Positions 12,401 through 24,387 of a stretch of 60,000 nt of DNA are shown here, one piece after another. A program made the position numbers and the translations under genes. This stretch comes from Owenia fusiformis (Eukaryota; Annelida; Polychaeta; Sabellida; Oweniidae), in the NCBI GenBank assembly GCA_903813345.2, contig CAIIXF020000010.1:4829169-4889168 (forward strand), in the 5' to 3' direction. The notes beneath the pieces are model-generated. The model was not told the DNA's origin. It saw only the letters and a list, made by a program, of their open reading frames with translations, and made no database searches. Positions within the stretch are counted from its first letter, which is position 1, and each line of letters opens with the position of its first letter.

Positions 12401-15400
12401 GGGGGGGGGGGGAGAGGGGTGATTCTCGGGTGAAGACTAAGTATTCAGAATGATAGACTAAGTGGTACAACATGTGCCTGTAATTCTAATTTACAAATGC
12501 TTATTTTTAACTTGTACTTATTTACCTATACATATCAGGATTGACTGGGGATTGTTGTATTAAACTGATTGTTTTTGTTGCTTTAATTAATAAGGTGTAT
12601 GGTCTTGTATTTCATTATCAGTTTATTTAAGATCTTCTGTTTTATATTGAACATGAATATAATCAGAGTATACTGGTATATTTGGAAATTCGTGCAGTTC
12701 TTATTTTCCTTTGTCAAGAGTTGAAACAAAAATCAATTCTCACAATTTCCAATGTGAAATAATAACACATAATACCAGGGTCTGTGTGCATCTCAAACTG
12801 TACTGCTTTCATATAATAATTTAGATCTGATTTTAAGCTTCATTTTCAGAGAACAACAGTGTAACTTGAATGTGAGGGCATGTGTGGCAGATGATTTAAA
12901 ATAACATTTCATATTTAGAGCCATTGTTAGGGGTTTTTGCATCCTTAAATATGTTTTAAATTAGGCTTGCTCTTTAATCCAACAGAGACTGCCAAGTTTC
13001 ATTAAATAGGCAATCTGTTTGTCCAGTTGCACATTCAGTTGTATATTCGACCGTATTGTTGAAAATAATGTTAAATTGGTAAAAATGCAAGTGAAATTTT
13101 AAAAAAAATTTCTAGATGTTCATGCCATCTAAATCTGGAGAATTATAAGAAAGTTGTTTCGGAATGTTTTCTTTTTTAATTTTAAATAAAATCTTTAGGC
13201 AAAAAGGTTACTGTCTCTAAGTTATTATTGTAAGGGTTTCTGGAATTGATATTGTGCTAGAAGTGTATTGATTCGTCACTCACAAGGTTATGGTGATCAA
13301 TTAGTGTGTGTAGTGTGTGTGTATGGGGGGAGTATGTTATTAAATTAGAAAATTAGAATTCAGCTTTTTTTGATCAAGCATTAGTCACTCGCAGACTGGA
13401 TTATTCACAGGATTTGTCATCATGTCCTTTTTGATGAGTGTATTCATTTGTAGTACTGTAACAAGAGGTGTCTCTAATCGTACTTGAACCGTTGCAAAAT
13501 ATGCTCCCTTTCATCTTGAACCCTCATTGTGATAGCATGAAGTGAGTGAATGTTCTATGTGTTGCAGCTTAACATTTTGATCTTCTGTTGTTTCCACATT
13601 ATTAAGAGATTGAAATCCAGGCATTTATATATTATTCCTTGCTTCACTCACTCACTGTTTTCACTGTTTCGTCCCATTTAACATTGTCACATACCATTGC
13701 AGGCCCTCAGCAAGCTTTTGCATGGGGATGGGGTCAATTTTGAAAAATTCTAAAGGGGGTCCAAATTTGAAATTTTTGGCTCAAAATCACTTGATTGGTT
13801 CGCTCACTCGGTTTGCTTAAACCCCGCAAATTCCCTCCTGGCTAGAGGCCTGCCATTGGAAGATTTTATCCAGGGTATTGTACATGTACCAAAATCAATG
13901 AATTCGTTGCCATTGAAGAATGGTTTTCCTTTTGAGATAAACTATCTTCATTATTGGTTCTTGGTTCATTTCATGTATAATACTGCGGTGAGGTTAATTG
14001 GATTGAATATTAATTAAGATCTCAGTTTGAGACTCACCACGTCTCATTTCTAATTATGTCGTCAGAGTTGAATGTGTAAATCCGAATGAAGACATTGCCA
14101 TGGTGATCTACAATGATGAGATCTCTTTTCGTGCAGTAACACATTGTATGTTAGTCAAAGGGTTGGGTTTTAGTCAAATGGGTAAGGAATATAAAAAAGA
14201 AAAGATCATTTCCCAGCTAGATTTATCTCCTTCAGAACATATGTTTCTACATTGCTGTTGAAAATATATGGCAATCTTCAGAATTTTTGCATGAGTTAGA
14301 TTTTCAGAAAACACCATGATCCATTCTGAAGATGAGATGTACACGCTGCTAAGCAGTGTGATCATAATATGAAAACCTCTTGTGAAAAACCTGTTACCAT
14401 GACTTCCATGAGATGATGTTTCTTGTGAAACAGAATGAGATCTGATGAGGAATCTCATACCTTAAGAATCCAGATGAAGATGTGCAATGGTTTTCATTAA
14501 TAACTAGTTACAAGATTATGGTATTTTAGTTAGAATTATATCATTGATCCCGAACTGAACTAAGATATACCAAGCATATTAGCATGGAGAATACATCTTA
14601 CATAATCAATATTTTGTGTTTGGTCGAGTATATAGTAAAATATTATATTTGTTTTTTAACTTTGATATTTTGGAATAGATGATAAACATGTTGATATTGG
14701 CTTAATTGGAGATAAATCATCTCCAATAAATTATCTCAGATAATTGCTTATGATGTGCATTGTGCTACGCAAAAATAAAAGTGCTTGTTTTATAAATTCT
14801 TACTTTACAGTTATACTGTATTGATTGGTTTGCCCAGCTTCCATTTCAAGATTTTGTGATATTGGGAAGAAGAATGCTAGATGGTCTCTATAATGCAATA
14901 ACTGTCTTCCAATTCATCACACAATTCATTTTTCTGCACAATATAGGCATAGTACCCTATTCAGAGATAATTTGGCAATTTCTGTTCATAAAATCCTGTG
15001 TTTAGTGGTCCACTGTGGCTGATATACCATTCTGGTATGCCAGAGCCCGTCTTATCTGCCGTTCACTTTGGAAGGATAAAGACAAAGGGGGCGCGGCTAT
15101 CGCGATGCTGATATACTATATGGTCTGTTTTACTCATCAACCCATATGCCAGGTCTAGAATGTTCAATGAAGTAACATAAGGATTCCAAACAGAAACACC
15201 AATTAGAATGATTCTCAAAGTTTCATGAAATAAAATGGTTGTTTACAGTGATCTCCACAGGATTTTTTCTCAAGTGGGTGCAAAATTCTCATTTTCACAA
15301 TTCAGACAAAAATTGGTCAAAATATGCCCATTTTTCATGATTATTCTCATTTCCAATTGGGTGCAAATAGATTCTAAGGTGGGTGCAAGCCTATTATTAA

Positions 15401-18171
15401 AATCTCAAATGAGTGCTGCATCTACTTGCTTTAATGCTGGGGACATCACTCATTTATCATCAAAAATTACATCACATTGTACACGAAAATTTTCCATGAA
15501 ATCATCGCAAGTCTTAGCACTTGCTTGTGGCAATATGGCCATTTATCAATAAAACCTCTGTAAGTAGAACACCTTTGCCATGTTTAGTGTTCCACTTGTA
15601 AGGTGTTCCACATGATAACTGGATGACTGAAAATGTTCACATATTATGGAGGGGTTCTATTTACAGAGGTGTTCTACCTTACAGGTTTTACTGTGATTTA
15701 ATTAGCATTAACCCATATTACTGATTGTATTTGTTCTATTTTTAGATCAGCAATGTGTTGTTCTTCCTCATCCCCCCTATCCTGATCTACCTCTTTCGAC
15801 AGTACACTCGTCAAGTTGACTGGGGGGTCAACGTTGTCTGGGTTTTACTGATCATCGTGGGAGCTGGCTCCGTATATTTCCACACAACGCTGAGCATTGT
15901 GGGACAGTTAATTGATGAGATCTCTATCTTATGGGTCGTGATGTCAGCCCTAGCGCTATGGTACCCTCGACGTTACCTGCCCGAACTATTCCAAAATAGG
16001 TTTGTAATTATATGTCATTATACAGGAGGAGGATGTCATTATATGGGGGGGGGGGTCTATTAAGAGGTACAATTAAATAGTGATTCCTCATTACTTTGGA
16101 ATCTCGGTTTAACAGTTCCATGTTCTTCTGAACATGCCAGTCCCATAAGTTTTTGATATTCAATCTCAAAGAGCTGTCTGCATTAGTGCATTATATTAGG
16201 AAATTCCTGTTCTGTTAACTACAATGAAACCTGTTTTTCTGAACACCTCTCTAATCTGAACACCTCTCAATGTAAACACTTTTCTAGGTCCCAATTTTGT
16301 TATCTCCCATTGACTCACATATTGAAAAAATTGAAATGTGAACACCTGCTAATCTGAACACTTATGGCCTGTTCCAGCGGCTTTCGAATTAGACAGGTTT
16401 CACTGTACTGTATTCCATTATGTCAGCTGTTCACATTCTGTTTCTCTTTTGTTTAAAACAAAGACACTGTGACTCTAATCAATGGCATGTGCCAACTAAG
16501 TGTCCTATAACAATAGAAACATGACATCTGATTTGATTACATTTCATTATTGCACCATAAAACCCCTATAATCAATTCTTAATTGAGTTTGAAGTTTCTT
16601 ATCAGGAGTTCAGTTCAAAACACTTTTATAGCACCATTCAATGTAGCATTGTATTTTCGGAAGTATATGCTAAAATGAAAAATTGGCTCAACTTTTCTAA
16701 GTGTCCCTTGAAGAATTTAGGTTTATATTTTTTATTTAAGTTGTTAGCACCTCCTAAATGAAGCATTCATGATTTACCAAATAACTCACTCTATCCATCA
16801 AACAAATTATCTTACAAATTAAAATATTTACATTGAAAGTGAAGTACCTTTATATGCCTATAAGACATCTCAGTAGTATGAGCTTGGAATCAGTGATCTC
16901 TCCAGCATTAAAGCAAGTGGGTGCAGCACCCACCTGAGATTTTGAAAATAGGCTTGCACCCACCTGAAAATCAATTTACACCAACTTGAGAAAAATCATG
17001 AAAAATGGTCATATTTTGACCAATTTTGGTCTGAATTGTGAAAATGATAATTTTGCACCCACTTTGGAAAAATCCTGTGGAGATCACTGATTATATTATA
17101 TTATATTTATTATATTATATTATATTATATTATATTATGTTATATTTTTCTATATTGTTTAAAGCAGTTTGTGAGAAATGATATAATTATTATGAGCACA
17201 GCTTATGAGCATAGAATAGGAACTAATAATTCTGTGCCAAAATTATCTATTGATTTCATATATTTAATTTTAGGGGTCATTTCAAGATGACAATGTTGTT
17301 CTTCACTGTGATAACATCTGGTTTGGCATGTGCAGTTCCTGAAGTAAATGCCTTTGTGCTGATGCTCTTTGGAATACCAGGAATAACATTATTGATCCTT
17401 GAATTAAAAAGGTATGCTTTTTACCTATGATTATCAAAGTTAAATCCAAAGCATTGATTTACCCAACATAAAGCAACAATCAAGAATTTGAAAATTACCT
17501 AAAGTCAACTATTGAATGCCTTGCAACTTTGCATCTATTTGTATACATGAAATTTGTATATGTACTATACAGTGTGTAATATGATCTAGCCTTGTCGCAA
17601 TAAATTGCCTTTGATTATTGCTTCAGAACAAAATTATTTATCAGTTTTAATAAGCGATATCTTTACAGATTAAAAGGAAAAGGAAAAAATTAGATTGTAT
17701 GATAGTATTTGTGAAACAATGCATGTTGTTTTTTGTTTTTTTAACTGTATAATTATATGTAAATGTCTTGTAATTGATTTTGTGAGGAAACCAATAAAAT
17801 CTTGAATCTTTACAGATTATTACTATTTCTTAATATTTTTCTTTTCCAGGTGTGAGAACACAAGAGTTTACAACCTTGGCTTCCGATGCTGCGTGCTTTT
17901 CATCCTTGCCGTGACTTGCTGGATCAACGATCGGCTATTTTGCGAAGTATGGGCATCAGTTAACTTTCCATACCTACACTGCGGGTGGCATCTATTGATA
18001 TTTATTGCATCCTACACGGCATGTGTTTTCTTCGCCTATTTCGATGCTTTAACTGAAGTGCCAGAACAGATGCCAGTTTTGAAATACTGGCCAAATGATA
18101 AATGGGACATTTGGGGCATTCCATATATATCCTTGAAACGTATGGGTCAGAAACCATTGCGTAAGTTCTAG
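9440..18171 (+). CDS. ACER2: Alkaline ceramidase (ACER2-like), four exons
   Basis: Exons 9440-9532, 15746-15999, 17274-17411 and 17850-18171 join in phase with GT-AG borders to give 807 nt, 268 aa; human ACER1-3 are about 264-275 aa. Alkaline ceramidases are multi-pass ER/Golgi membrane enzymes that hydrolyse ceramide to sphingosine and fatty acid. Family landmarks seen: VDWCESNY and IAEFYNT near the N-terminus, the SVYFHTTLS segment with its metal-ligand His, [26 protein letters not shown] with the conserved Asp, and [13 protein letters not shown] with the last two ligand His residues. The rest is hydrophobic, as expected for seven membrane helices. The end ([31 protein letters not shown]) matches ACER2 better than ACER1 or ACER3. 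The start ATG is followed at once by a second in-frame ATG, and either could be used. Intron 1 is 6.2 kb and rich in repeats. The stop lies inside the first unit of a 72-bp tandem repeat. Confidence 0.95.
9690..9906. mobile_element. MITE of the GGCCCGTAGCCAG family (intron 1)
   Basis: Ends GGCCCGTAGCCAG and CTACGGGCC, with the same interior text as the copy at 4707. A run of about 19 G (9703-9721) lies just inside the left end. No clear target duplication. An open frame across it (9726-9962) is repeat sequence. Confidence 0.65.
10200..10550. repeat. Diverged copy or copies of the GGCCCGTAGCCAG repeat family
   Basis: Contains the family's internal text twice (AATTTTGGCCCAAAATCAC-type segments) and ends CCCCCCCTGGCTATGGGCTT. 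It is a longer relative, or two adjacent copies, of the 185-bp element. The open frame on the - strand here is not a gene. Confidence 0.5.
11145..12250. repeat. Interspersed repeat with internal tandem units
   Basis: Starts with TTTATCCCATCGAACGAAGT followed by GGAGGGATATA, then a GTCC/GTAC-rich palindromic patch (about 11305-11340). From about 11410 to 12190 there are three to four diverged units of roughly 120-150 bp, each with a 'GCGGCCATTTTGAAAAATGG'-like core and a TTTGTTCATATTTGGTATG segment. Related text occurs at 46.9-47.4 kb and 51.3-52.8 kb, so this is a dispersed family. No protein coding seen. Confidence 0.6.
13704..13857. repeat. Diverged GCCCGTAGCC-type MITE (intron 1)
   Basis: Bounded by GCAGGCCCTCAGC and GGCTAGAGGCCTGC, with the interior AATTTTTGGCTCAAAATCAC shared with the other family members. 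An old, degraded copy. Confidence 0.45.
15246..15453 (+). mobile_element. CAGTGATCTCC-ended element, copy 1 (left of exon 2)
   Basis: Begins CAGTGATCTCCACAGGATTT and ends near GGGGACATCACTC, with several GTGGGTGCAA motifs inside. The same element occurs in inverted orientation at 16891-17089, so the two copies bracket ceramidase exon 2. The open frame running through it (15235-15552) is repeat-derived. Confidence 0.7.
15552..15700. repeat. AAAACCTGT / GTTCTAC-type interspersed repeat
   Basis: Left end AAAACCTCTGTAAGTAGAAC and right end TTACAGGTTTTACTGTG are roughly inverted. It belongs to a family whose other copies (16219, 22090, 29695, 56356) also end in ACAGT-AAACCTGT and contain repeated GTGAACACC motifs. 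It lies 46 bp before exon 2 of the ceramidase gene. Confidence 0.5.
16219..16416. repeat. AAACCTGT / GAACACCT-type MITE (intron 2)
   Basis: An element of about 200 bp with inverted ends ACAATGAAACCTGT and ACAGGTTTCACTGT, and several copies of CTGAACACCTCT inside. Non-coding. Confidence 0.6.
16891..17089 (-). mobile_element. CAGTGATCTCC-ended element, copy 2 (inverted)
   Basis: Ends CAGTGATCTCTCCAGC and CTGTGGAGATCACTG, and matches the reverse complement of the copy at 15246-15453 along its length with some divergence. It is followed directly by a TTATA microsatellite (about 17090-17148). Confidence 0.7.
17090..17148. repeat. TTATA microsatellite
   Basis: About eleven 5-bp TTATA/TATAT units directly after the inverted element. 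Simple repeat in intron 2 of the ceramidase gene. Confidence 0.8.
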
Positions 18172-18372
18172 AAATGGGACCTATATGGGGTTTCATATAT
18201 ATCACTGAAACGTATGGGTCAGAAACCATTGCGTAAGTTCTAGAAATGGGACTGATATGGGGTTTCATGTATATCACTGAAACTTATGGGTCAGAAACAT
18301 TTGCGTAAGACCTAAAATTGGTACAGGGACACTATGATATTTGGGGATTACCATTTATATCTCTGAAATGAA
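18100..18372 (+). repeat. 72-bp tandem repeat across the ceramidase stop codon
   Basis: Units start at 18100, 18172 and 18244 (exactly 72 bp, 24 codons, apart), followed by a partial, diverged fourth unit at about 18335-18372. The first unit is the last 24 codons of the ceramidase, including the TAG. The later units still encode near-copies (for example [15 protein letters not shown]), each closed by a stop. Each of the first two units also contains TTGC/GTAAGT, a perfect 5' splice-site match. The copies lie in the presumed 3' UTR. Confidence 0.85.
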
Positions 18373-20237
18373 CCAAAAGATTTACAAAAGTTACATAATA
18401 CAGGTGGTAGGACCGTGTACAGTATTATCTGTAGTTCAAAATATTGTTCCACGAACATAAACAAATCATCTATATAATACTTAACCAAAGGGAAATGCCT
18501 TAACTTGAGGCCAATCCTCCATTTCTTATTTTTGGAATGGTGCCTTTGGTTTGTGTGCTAAATTGTTTTATTACATAAATAAATAAGTTAAATGAAATTG
18601 TTTTGACAAGAAAATCTGACAATAAAGATTTTTCATATTTATAGTTGAGAGAATGTGCAGATAAGTACATGTTGTTATTTGTATATGTGTATATTTTTGT
18701 AAATTGCACAATTGTAAGTGTTACTTTGGTTCAGATTTCACAAACCAAAAATACTGGTACATGAAGATTGCAGGTATTTGGTCAACATTCTGTTAATTTA
18801 ATTATACAATAAATTGCTATATCTGTAGCAATACTGTAATTGTGCAATATTGATTGTGTACATTGTGTGATCAGTTTAATTTTACTTACACGCACAAGCA
18901 ATAATGTTTATATTTAAACCACAGGAATGTTTTAAAGGTGTGTTATCACTTAATGTACCTATTTGGGTAGACAAAAATATATGCTTGTGTAACTTGGAAA
19001 AACTTCAGTTGCAACCTTTGATTTTCAACACTGAGATTGGATAACTTTTTGTGAAAATCGAAGAATAAAATTAATTATCTAATAGAAATCTTCCAACAGA
19101 AGTTTAATCCATGTTTTTACACAATATATAGGTGCCTAGTGCTTATAAGTGGATGTATGGTGTGAAGGATATTGTTCATTCCATTTTCAGTCCGAATAAG
19201 ACAAATTGAAAATCATATTATCATTTTGTGCTTTTGATGCAGTATCTAATTGCATAATATTGTAAAAAGTAAGTACATGTACATGGACAGAAGTATATAT
19301 AACTTGACCTATATATTAATGTAATAGTGTTACATAATACTTTCTCTCTGTCATATATTGTTAAGATATATTTTCCTAGTTCCGTATATTAGCATATAGT
19401 ATACAGATCTGGTAGTTATTCATAGGCTTATAAAGTTAAGATATCTATTGTTGATATTGCCACAGTGAGTTCAGGAATTGCTTATTTTGTAAAACCATTG
19501 AAACCAAACTGGAAGTAACCTTTACTTCAGTGTCACTTAACCCATATTCTTTGGAAGATATTATAAATATACATATTGCTACAGAGACACATGATATGGA
19601 AAAATATGTGGGCGTTGGAAGTAAGATCTGTTGTTTTGTAAAACATCAAATCAGCCTTACATTCGAGATTCAATTTTATGTAAGAGTTGGGGTGGGGGGG
19701 GCTATCAGAGGCCTCATATAATATATGAATATTGAAGTTCTTAGGGGTCATTTTCACTTATTCAATTTTGTGTGTAAGGCTGTATTAAAAAGGCTCAATA
19801 CAGAAGCTGTTGACATTGTTCGTGCCAAAGTGTGTTAATTGTGACGACGAATGGCCATGGAAAAGTAGAATGGGCTAAGATTAAAGAAGATGGTTTCAAG
19901 TTGCCAAACTTTATGAGGGGAGTGTAGTGTACATGTCCTGAATGATGTATCAATAATGGAAATGCTCATATTACTGTAATGAAGATATTTTGAGAGTTCA
20001 GACGTTGTACGACGAGTCTAGGATTTAGTAACTGTAGCCTAACTTTCAAATAAAAATATAATACATACCATTAGTTGCTTGATTAGTGCAGTAAACTTTG
20101 TAATTGCAAGTATATATAAATGTGCAGTAATTTTGAATAGTTTGTAAGTGTGTGTCATATATTATATATTACTTGTACTGCTTTATTTGATGTGGAACTA
20201 TTTATTTACACATTTTCAGTCAAATATTAACTGTTGC
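18373..20237 (+). other. Probable ceramidase 3' UTR and intergenic DNA
   Basis: No coding sequence recognised. AATAAA hexamers at 18808-18813 and 20049-20054 are candidate polyadenylation signals for the ceramidase transcript; which is used cannot be told. Confidence 0.35.
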
Positions 20238-20241
20238 TTAA

Positions 20242-20463
20242 GGTCAGGGTGCACTTTGATGAAATTTCATGACCATGTGTGATTTTCAGATAAACATAAC
20301 TCATTCCACACATCATCCATATCTTTCACTCTTGCACAAAAGATGCATTAGTGTACGTAGACTATAATTGAGTGTTGATAATTCTTCAGAATGTTTGAAT
20401 AACTAGAATATTCAGTGGTTTACTTTTCAAAATTGCCAAAATATTCCAACATGCACCCTGGCC
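20242..20463. mobile_element. MITE with TTAA target duplication
   Basis: A 222-bp element with ends GGTCAGGGTGCA and TGCACCCTGGCC (11 of 12 bp inverted match), flanked by TTAA on both sides (20238-20241 and 20464-20467). A TTAA duplication is typical of piggyBac- and Kolobok-type transposition. No ORF. Confidence 0.7.
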
Positions 20464-21255
20464 TTAACTTTAAAATACAAGATATTAACAGCAGTTTAAT
20501 GTAGTTGTGCAGTTTATTAGTTGTATTTATATTTATGAATGTACAGTTTGAAAAATTGGCTGTTGCATGTGCCATAATTTATTTCGCTCTATTGTTTTAT
20601 TTTAACTGGGAAATTTTTTCACATGTTAAAAACATTTTTTTCAATCAAACTTATCAAAAAGCACAATCGTACATATTGTAATCTACTATGTTATTTACAT
20701 GTATCCATACTATAGCGACTGTTATTGTACATACACTTATATACATGTATAAAGGTGATTGGGGAAGTCTTATTTATTAGGTAGTTTTAAACCTGGAGAT
20801 GCTGTGACACAGACCCATATTTTGGCCAGTGTCTGATCTAAATAATCTTTGCTTTTAATGGAACTAATTGGCTTTATTATACCCAGGGATTTAGGCATTG
20901 CATGTAACATATAAAGTTTATATAGTACAGCTGTATTTGAATGGCTCATGGCAAACACGATCGATTTTGTTTCAAAAAACTGAATGTGGCAAAATGAATT
21001 ACAACCAAGTCTTACAATTGCCCACACACTCTGAGGTGTATTGTGATTTTGAAATCTGATGTACACGTATATTCATTTTGTTGGTGGGAGTATTCAAGGC
21101 CAAAGACAGCTGGATTTTTATTTTATTTTAAAAGTCGTGAATATATTACATACTGTGTACGCACATGATATGTTATCTATTTATTGCTCTATAATCTTCA
21201 CTTAAGTGATTATGTGTATTAAATTTCATTTTCATGCATTTCAGATCAGGTTAGT

Positions 21256-21446
21256 GAGGGGAGGCATCAAGTTTGATGTGATCGGAAACTAAATAAATAT
21301 ATTTATTGACTTTGACCTCCTCTCCCCCAAAACTAAATATTATGAAAGTTGATCGCTAAAATCCGGTTTGGTTATTTGAAGATTATTTCTAAAACTAGAT
21401 TTATTTAGTTTTCGATCCGACATCAAACTTTTGATGCCTCCCCTAA
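21256..21446. mobile_element. AGGGGAGGCATCAA inverted-repeat element
   Basis: Arms at about 21256-21299 and 21399-21446 (AGGGGAGGCATCAAGTTTGA and its complement, extending to the AACTAAATAAA side) form an inverted repeat. A second member of the family lies at 37806-38122, next to a CENP-E splice donor. Confidence 0.6.
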
Positions 21447-21511
21447 GGGACATAAAATATAAGAATGTTTAGCTTAGCCTCCCATATATATATATTACCA
21501 TATGATTCTGC

Positions 21512-21692
21512 AGGCCCGTAGCCAGGGGGGAGTTTGAGCGAAAAAAATTCTTTCAAAATCATGCAGTTTTTCACCATTCTGAGCAATTTTCAAGCGATTT
21601 TGGCAATTTTTGGCCAAAGTTGTCAAAACTGGATCCCCTCTAGAATTTCTTAAAAGTGAACCCCCTTGATAAATCCTTGCTACGGGCCCGAA
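21512..21692. mobile_element. MITE of the GGCCCGTAGCCAG family
   Basis: Ends GGCCCGTAGCCAG and GCTACGGGCC, with the same interior as the element at 4707. The target duplication is not clear. The - strand open frame over this region is repeat-derived. Confidence 0.65.
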
Positions 21693-22089
21693 TCCTGAAA
21701 AGCATTTACTGAATAAATCATGATGGGTCATCTCTTGCCAAAAGTGTTTTATTAGTATATAAGTGTTGAAGATAAAAGTTTGGCATATGGAAAAACATGT
21801 AATCTTGAAACATGAAATTTTGACCAATTTTGTTTATACCATTTATAATCTAAGACTTCATAACCTTACCTTATTAAAGCTCAAGGACTTTATCTGTGCA
21901 ATGATATTATATTGCTTATTTTTAAGCTGCTAACTTTTTTTTTTCATGATGCGAAAGAAAGGATATTGTTGAGTAGTTTTTAATGTTAAGTGATTTACTA
22001 CATTCAAGTGTAATAAGTTAAAAGTGTTATAGAATTAGAATTGAGGGGCCATTGCAAAAGTTCAATGTAGAATAATTAACTATACAGCA

Positions 22090-22318
22090 AAACTTTTGTA
22101 TATTGAATATTTTTTTCCGAGATAAAATGTTCAGTGGTAGGTGTTCACTACAGAGAGGGCAATTTATACAGAAGTCAGTAGAGTATGTGTGGAGGAACGG
22201 TGTCCACTATAGACAGGTGTTCACTAGAGAGAGGTGTTCACTAGAGAGAGGTGTTCACTAGAGAGATGTTCACTAAGACAGGTGTTCACTAGAGAGGTGT
22301 TCACTAAGACAATTTTAC
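22090..22318. repeat. GTGTTCACTAGAGAGAG tandem repeat within an ACAGT-AAACCTGT-type element
   Basis: About eight short units of GTGTTCACTAGAGAG (roughly 17-20 bp) between 22140 and 22316, bounded by ACAGCAAAACTTTTG and CAATTTTACTGTAG. Non-coding. Confidence 0.6.
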
Positions 22319-22329
22319 TGTAGTAGTGA

Positions 22330-23105
22330 AGTCTTGCACATAGTTAGCTATACATGGGTGTGCCGTATTTTTGCGAAATATTGAATCTCCAGTCTGTAGG
22401 TGTATACCAAATGTCGATATTAACCATTCCCTACTAAAATCACATTCATTTTTGCAATGGTCCCTAGACCTGACATTAAATTTAATATTGGAAAGGTTGC
22501 TCATAGTGTATTTTGTATATGCCAGTGAAGTGTAAAGCAATTAATAAATAGAATATGAATGTCTATAATTTTGTTTTGTTTATTTGTATTAGAATGGACA
22601 TGCTAGTCCTAGGAGCTTGAATAATTTCCATCATACTATCAGGATCGGGGAAATGAATGATAATCACAAGTGCTGAATTGGTACTCCATTTGAAAGTCAG
22701 GGATTCCCTTCATTTCAGGACAAGTGAATCCTTTGATTTTTAAGCTATCTAGCGATAATTTTGAAAAGTAGACGCCCTCTTTAATTTAATGAGAATGATA
22801 TGCATCTTACTCCCATATCTCCAATTTTAATGAAAAATTGTAAAATCAACAGATAAATTATAGAAAAATTTAAACATAGATAAATAAACATTATATGCAA
22901 TATAATGCCTCTATCAGAGAAAATAACTATCAACTATTTTAATTTGCTTTGTCTATTTTGGATTTTTTTTAAAATTCTGGCTATCTCTGCATTATGTAAT
23001 AATAAATTACAGCTGTCTGTTCCCTGGACTTGCCATCTACAACAGCTACTATAATCAAACCAACAAAAAAACATGATATGTTTTTTAAATAAATATATTT
23101 TTATA
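22330..23105. other. Intergenic, nothing recognised
   Basis: AT-rich DNA. Short open frames have no recognisable motif and no neighbouring splice signals. I see no gene. Confidence 0.45.
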
Positions 23106-24173
23106 CGAGGGTTGTCCCAGAAGTAATGCACTATATACTCTAACTTTCTTTAATATTCTTCAATTCAGCTGAAATTTTGTGTATATAACTATTGAAGTCT
23201 TACCTATTATATCCTGAAGTTTCAGCATCAAAAGTTAATATGAAGTCTTAATATGGTTGCTATAACAACATGGGGGTAGGGGTGGGTGGGGCAGGTACCA
23301 ATTTTTCTGATTATGAAAAGATCTAAAGTGTTATTTTATGAATATTTCTTTCCTTTAAATGATCAAAATGTTTGGGAAATTGTTTAATTTATTCAGCATG
23401 ATGTTAACCAACTACAAATAATGACATTTAGCACTGTGATGTCATAATACCACATTTCAATAGTCATGAATTCAAATACAGTCACAGTCAAGAAATTGCA
23501 AAATGGCTGTAATTTTCACCTAATAATAGAAGGCCTTGCATTTGGTGGCCTAATTTCAAACTTCACTTGGACTCACAGCCACGCAAAACTTATGCTACCA
23601 TGAAGAAAGTATATAAGGAGTATATACCAGATAGAACTACAATTATGAGGTGGCAGAAGAGATTTAAAAGAGATGATTTGACCCTGGATGACAACTCCAA
23701 ACATGGGAGGCAAAAACTCCACAAGTCACAGTGGATGAAATTGCCAAGAGTGTTTGACCTGACAGGCATCAAGAGTACATAACATGCAAAGGGCAATTAT
23801 TTTGAGAAAATGTGAAATGGGACACTGTGCAATGTTCATCCGTTAAATCTAGGATGTGCTGATAGTAATTTAGTATCTTTAAAATGTATTTTTGAGCATA
23901 CTTCTTATAGCTACACAAAATGGTATTTGTTGATTAATTATTTCGTATTTTCAAATTTTTATTACTTTTGACGTGACTGTATAACCTGCCCCACCCTACC
24001 CAAACTCACCAACTTGATTTTATTATAACATCAATATAGTTTTATCAGTTAACATGAAAATCTTTAGAATAATCAAAATGTCTCCAAGGAACATTTACTG
24101 AAAATTTCATGGAAAAATATCAATTATAGATAAAGTTAGAGCATATAGTGCATTACTTCTGGGACAACCCTCG
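23106..24173 (+). mobile_element. Mariner-like transposon, decayed
   Basis: A 1068-bp element with long terminal inverted repeats: the left end CGAGGGTTGTCCCAGAAGTA is followed by ATGCACTATA, and the right end is its reverse complement (about 28-30 bp). Both ends are flanked by TA (23104-23105 and 24174-24175). It carries a remnant of a transposase DNA-binding region but is too short to encode a full mariner transposase (usually about 340 aa), so it is non-autonomous. Confidence 0.85.
23567..23782 (+). pseudogene. Mariner transposase remnant (HTH region)
   Basis: The 71-codon open frame reads KTYATMKKVYKEY followed by DRTTIMRWQKRFKRD, the pattern of the second helix-turn-helix of mariner transposases (a ...TTVFRWHKRFK-like motif), then a HGRQ linker-like segment. 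The catalytic D-D-D domain that should follow is missing or unreadable. Identification rests on the HTH pattern and the surrounding TIRs. Confidence 0.65.
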
Positions 24174-24387
24174 TACAATTCCTTAATTACAGCCCATGGC
24201 CATAATCATATACAGAACTAGCTTGTTTAGTCTCAGCCTACAACCTACCATTGTAAAACAGTATGTTGTTTTGTATTATAAACAAAAACAATGAAATTCA
24301 AACCTATAAGATGTTGAGGCATTACAGTAAAACCTCTGAATAGTGAACATTTTTTTGTATGATCATTGAGTACTACAATGTTTATGG

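Noticed and set aside
15235-15552. 105-codon frame just before ceramidase exon 2
   Set aside because: It lies within the CAGTGATCTCC element, whose inverted copy is at 16891; repeat sequence.
22140-22316. CRISPR-like array from regularly spaced short repeats
   Set aside because: Units are directly adjacent with no unique spacers, and the context is an animal genome; a simple tandem repeat.
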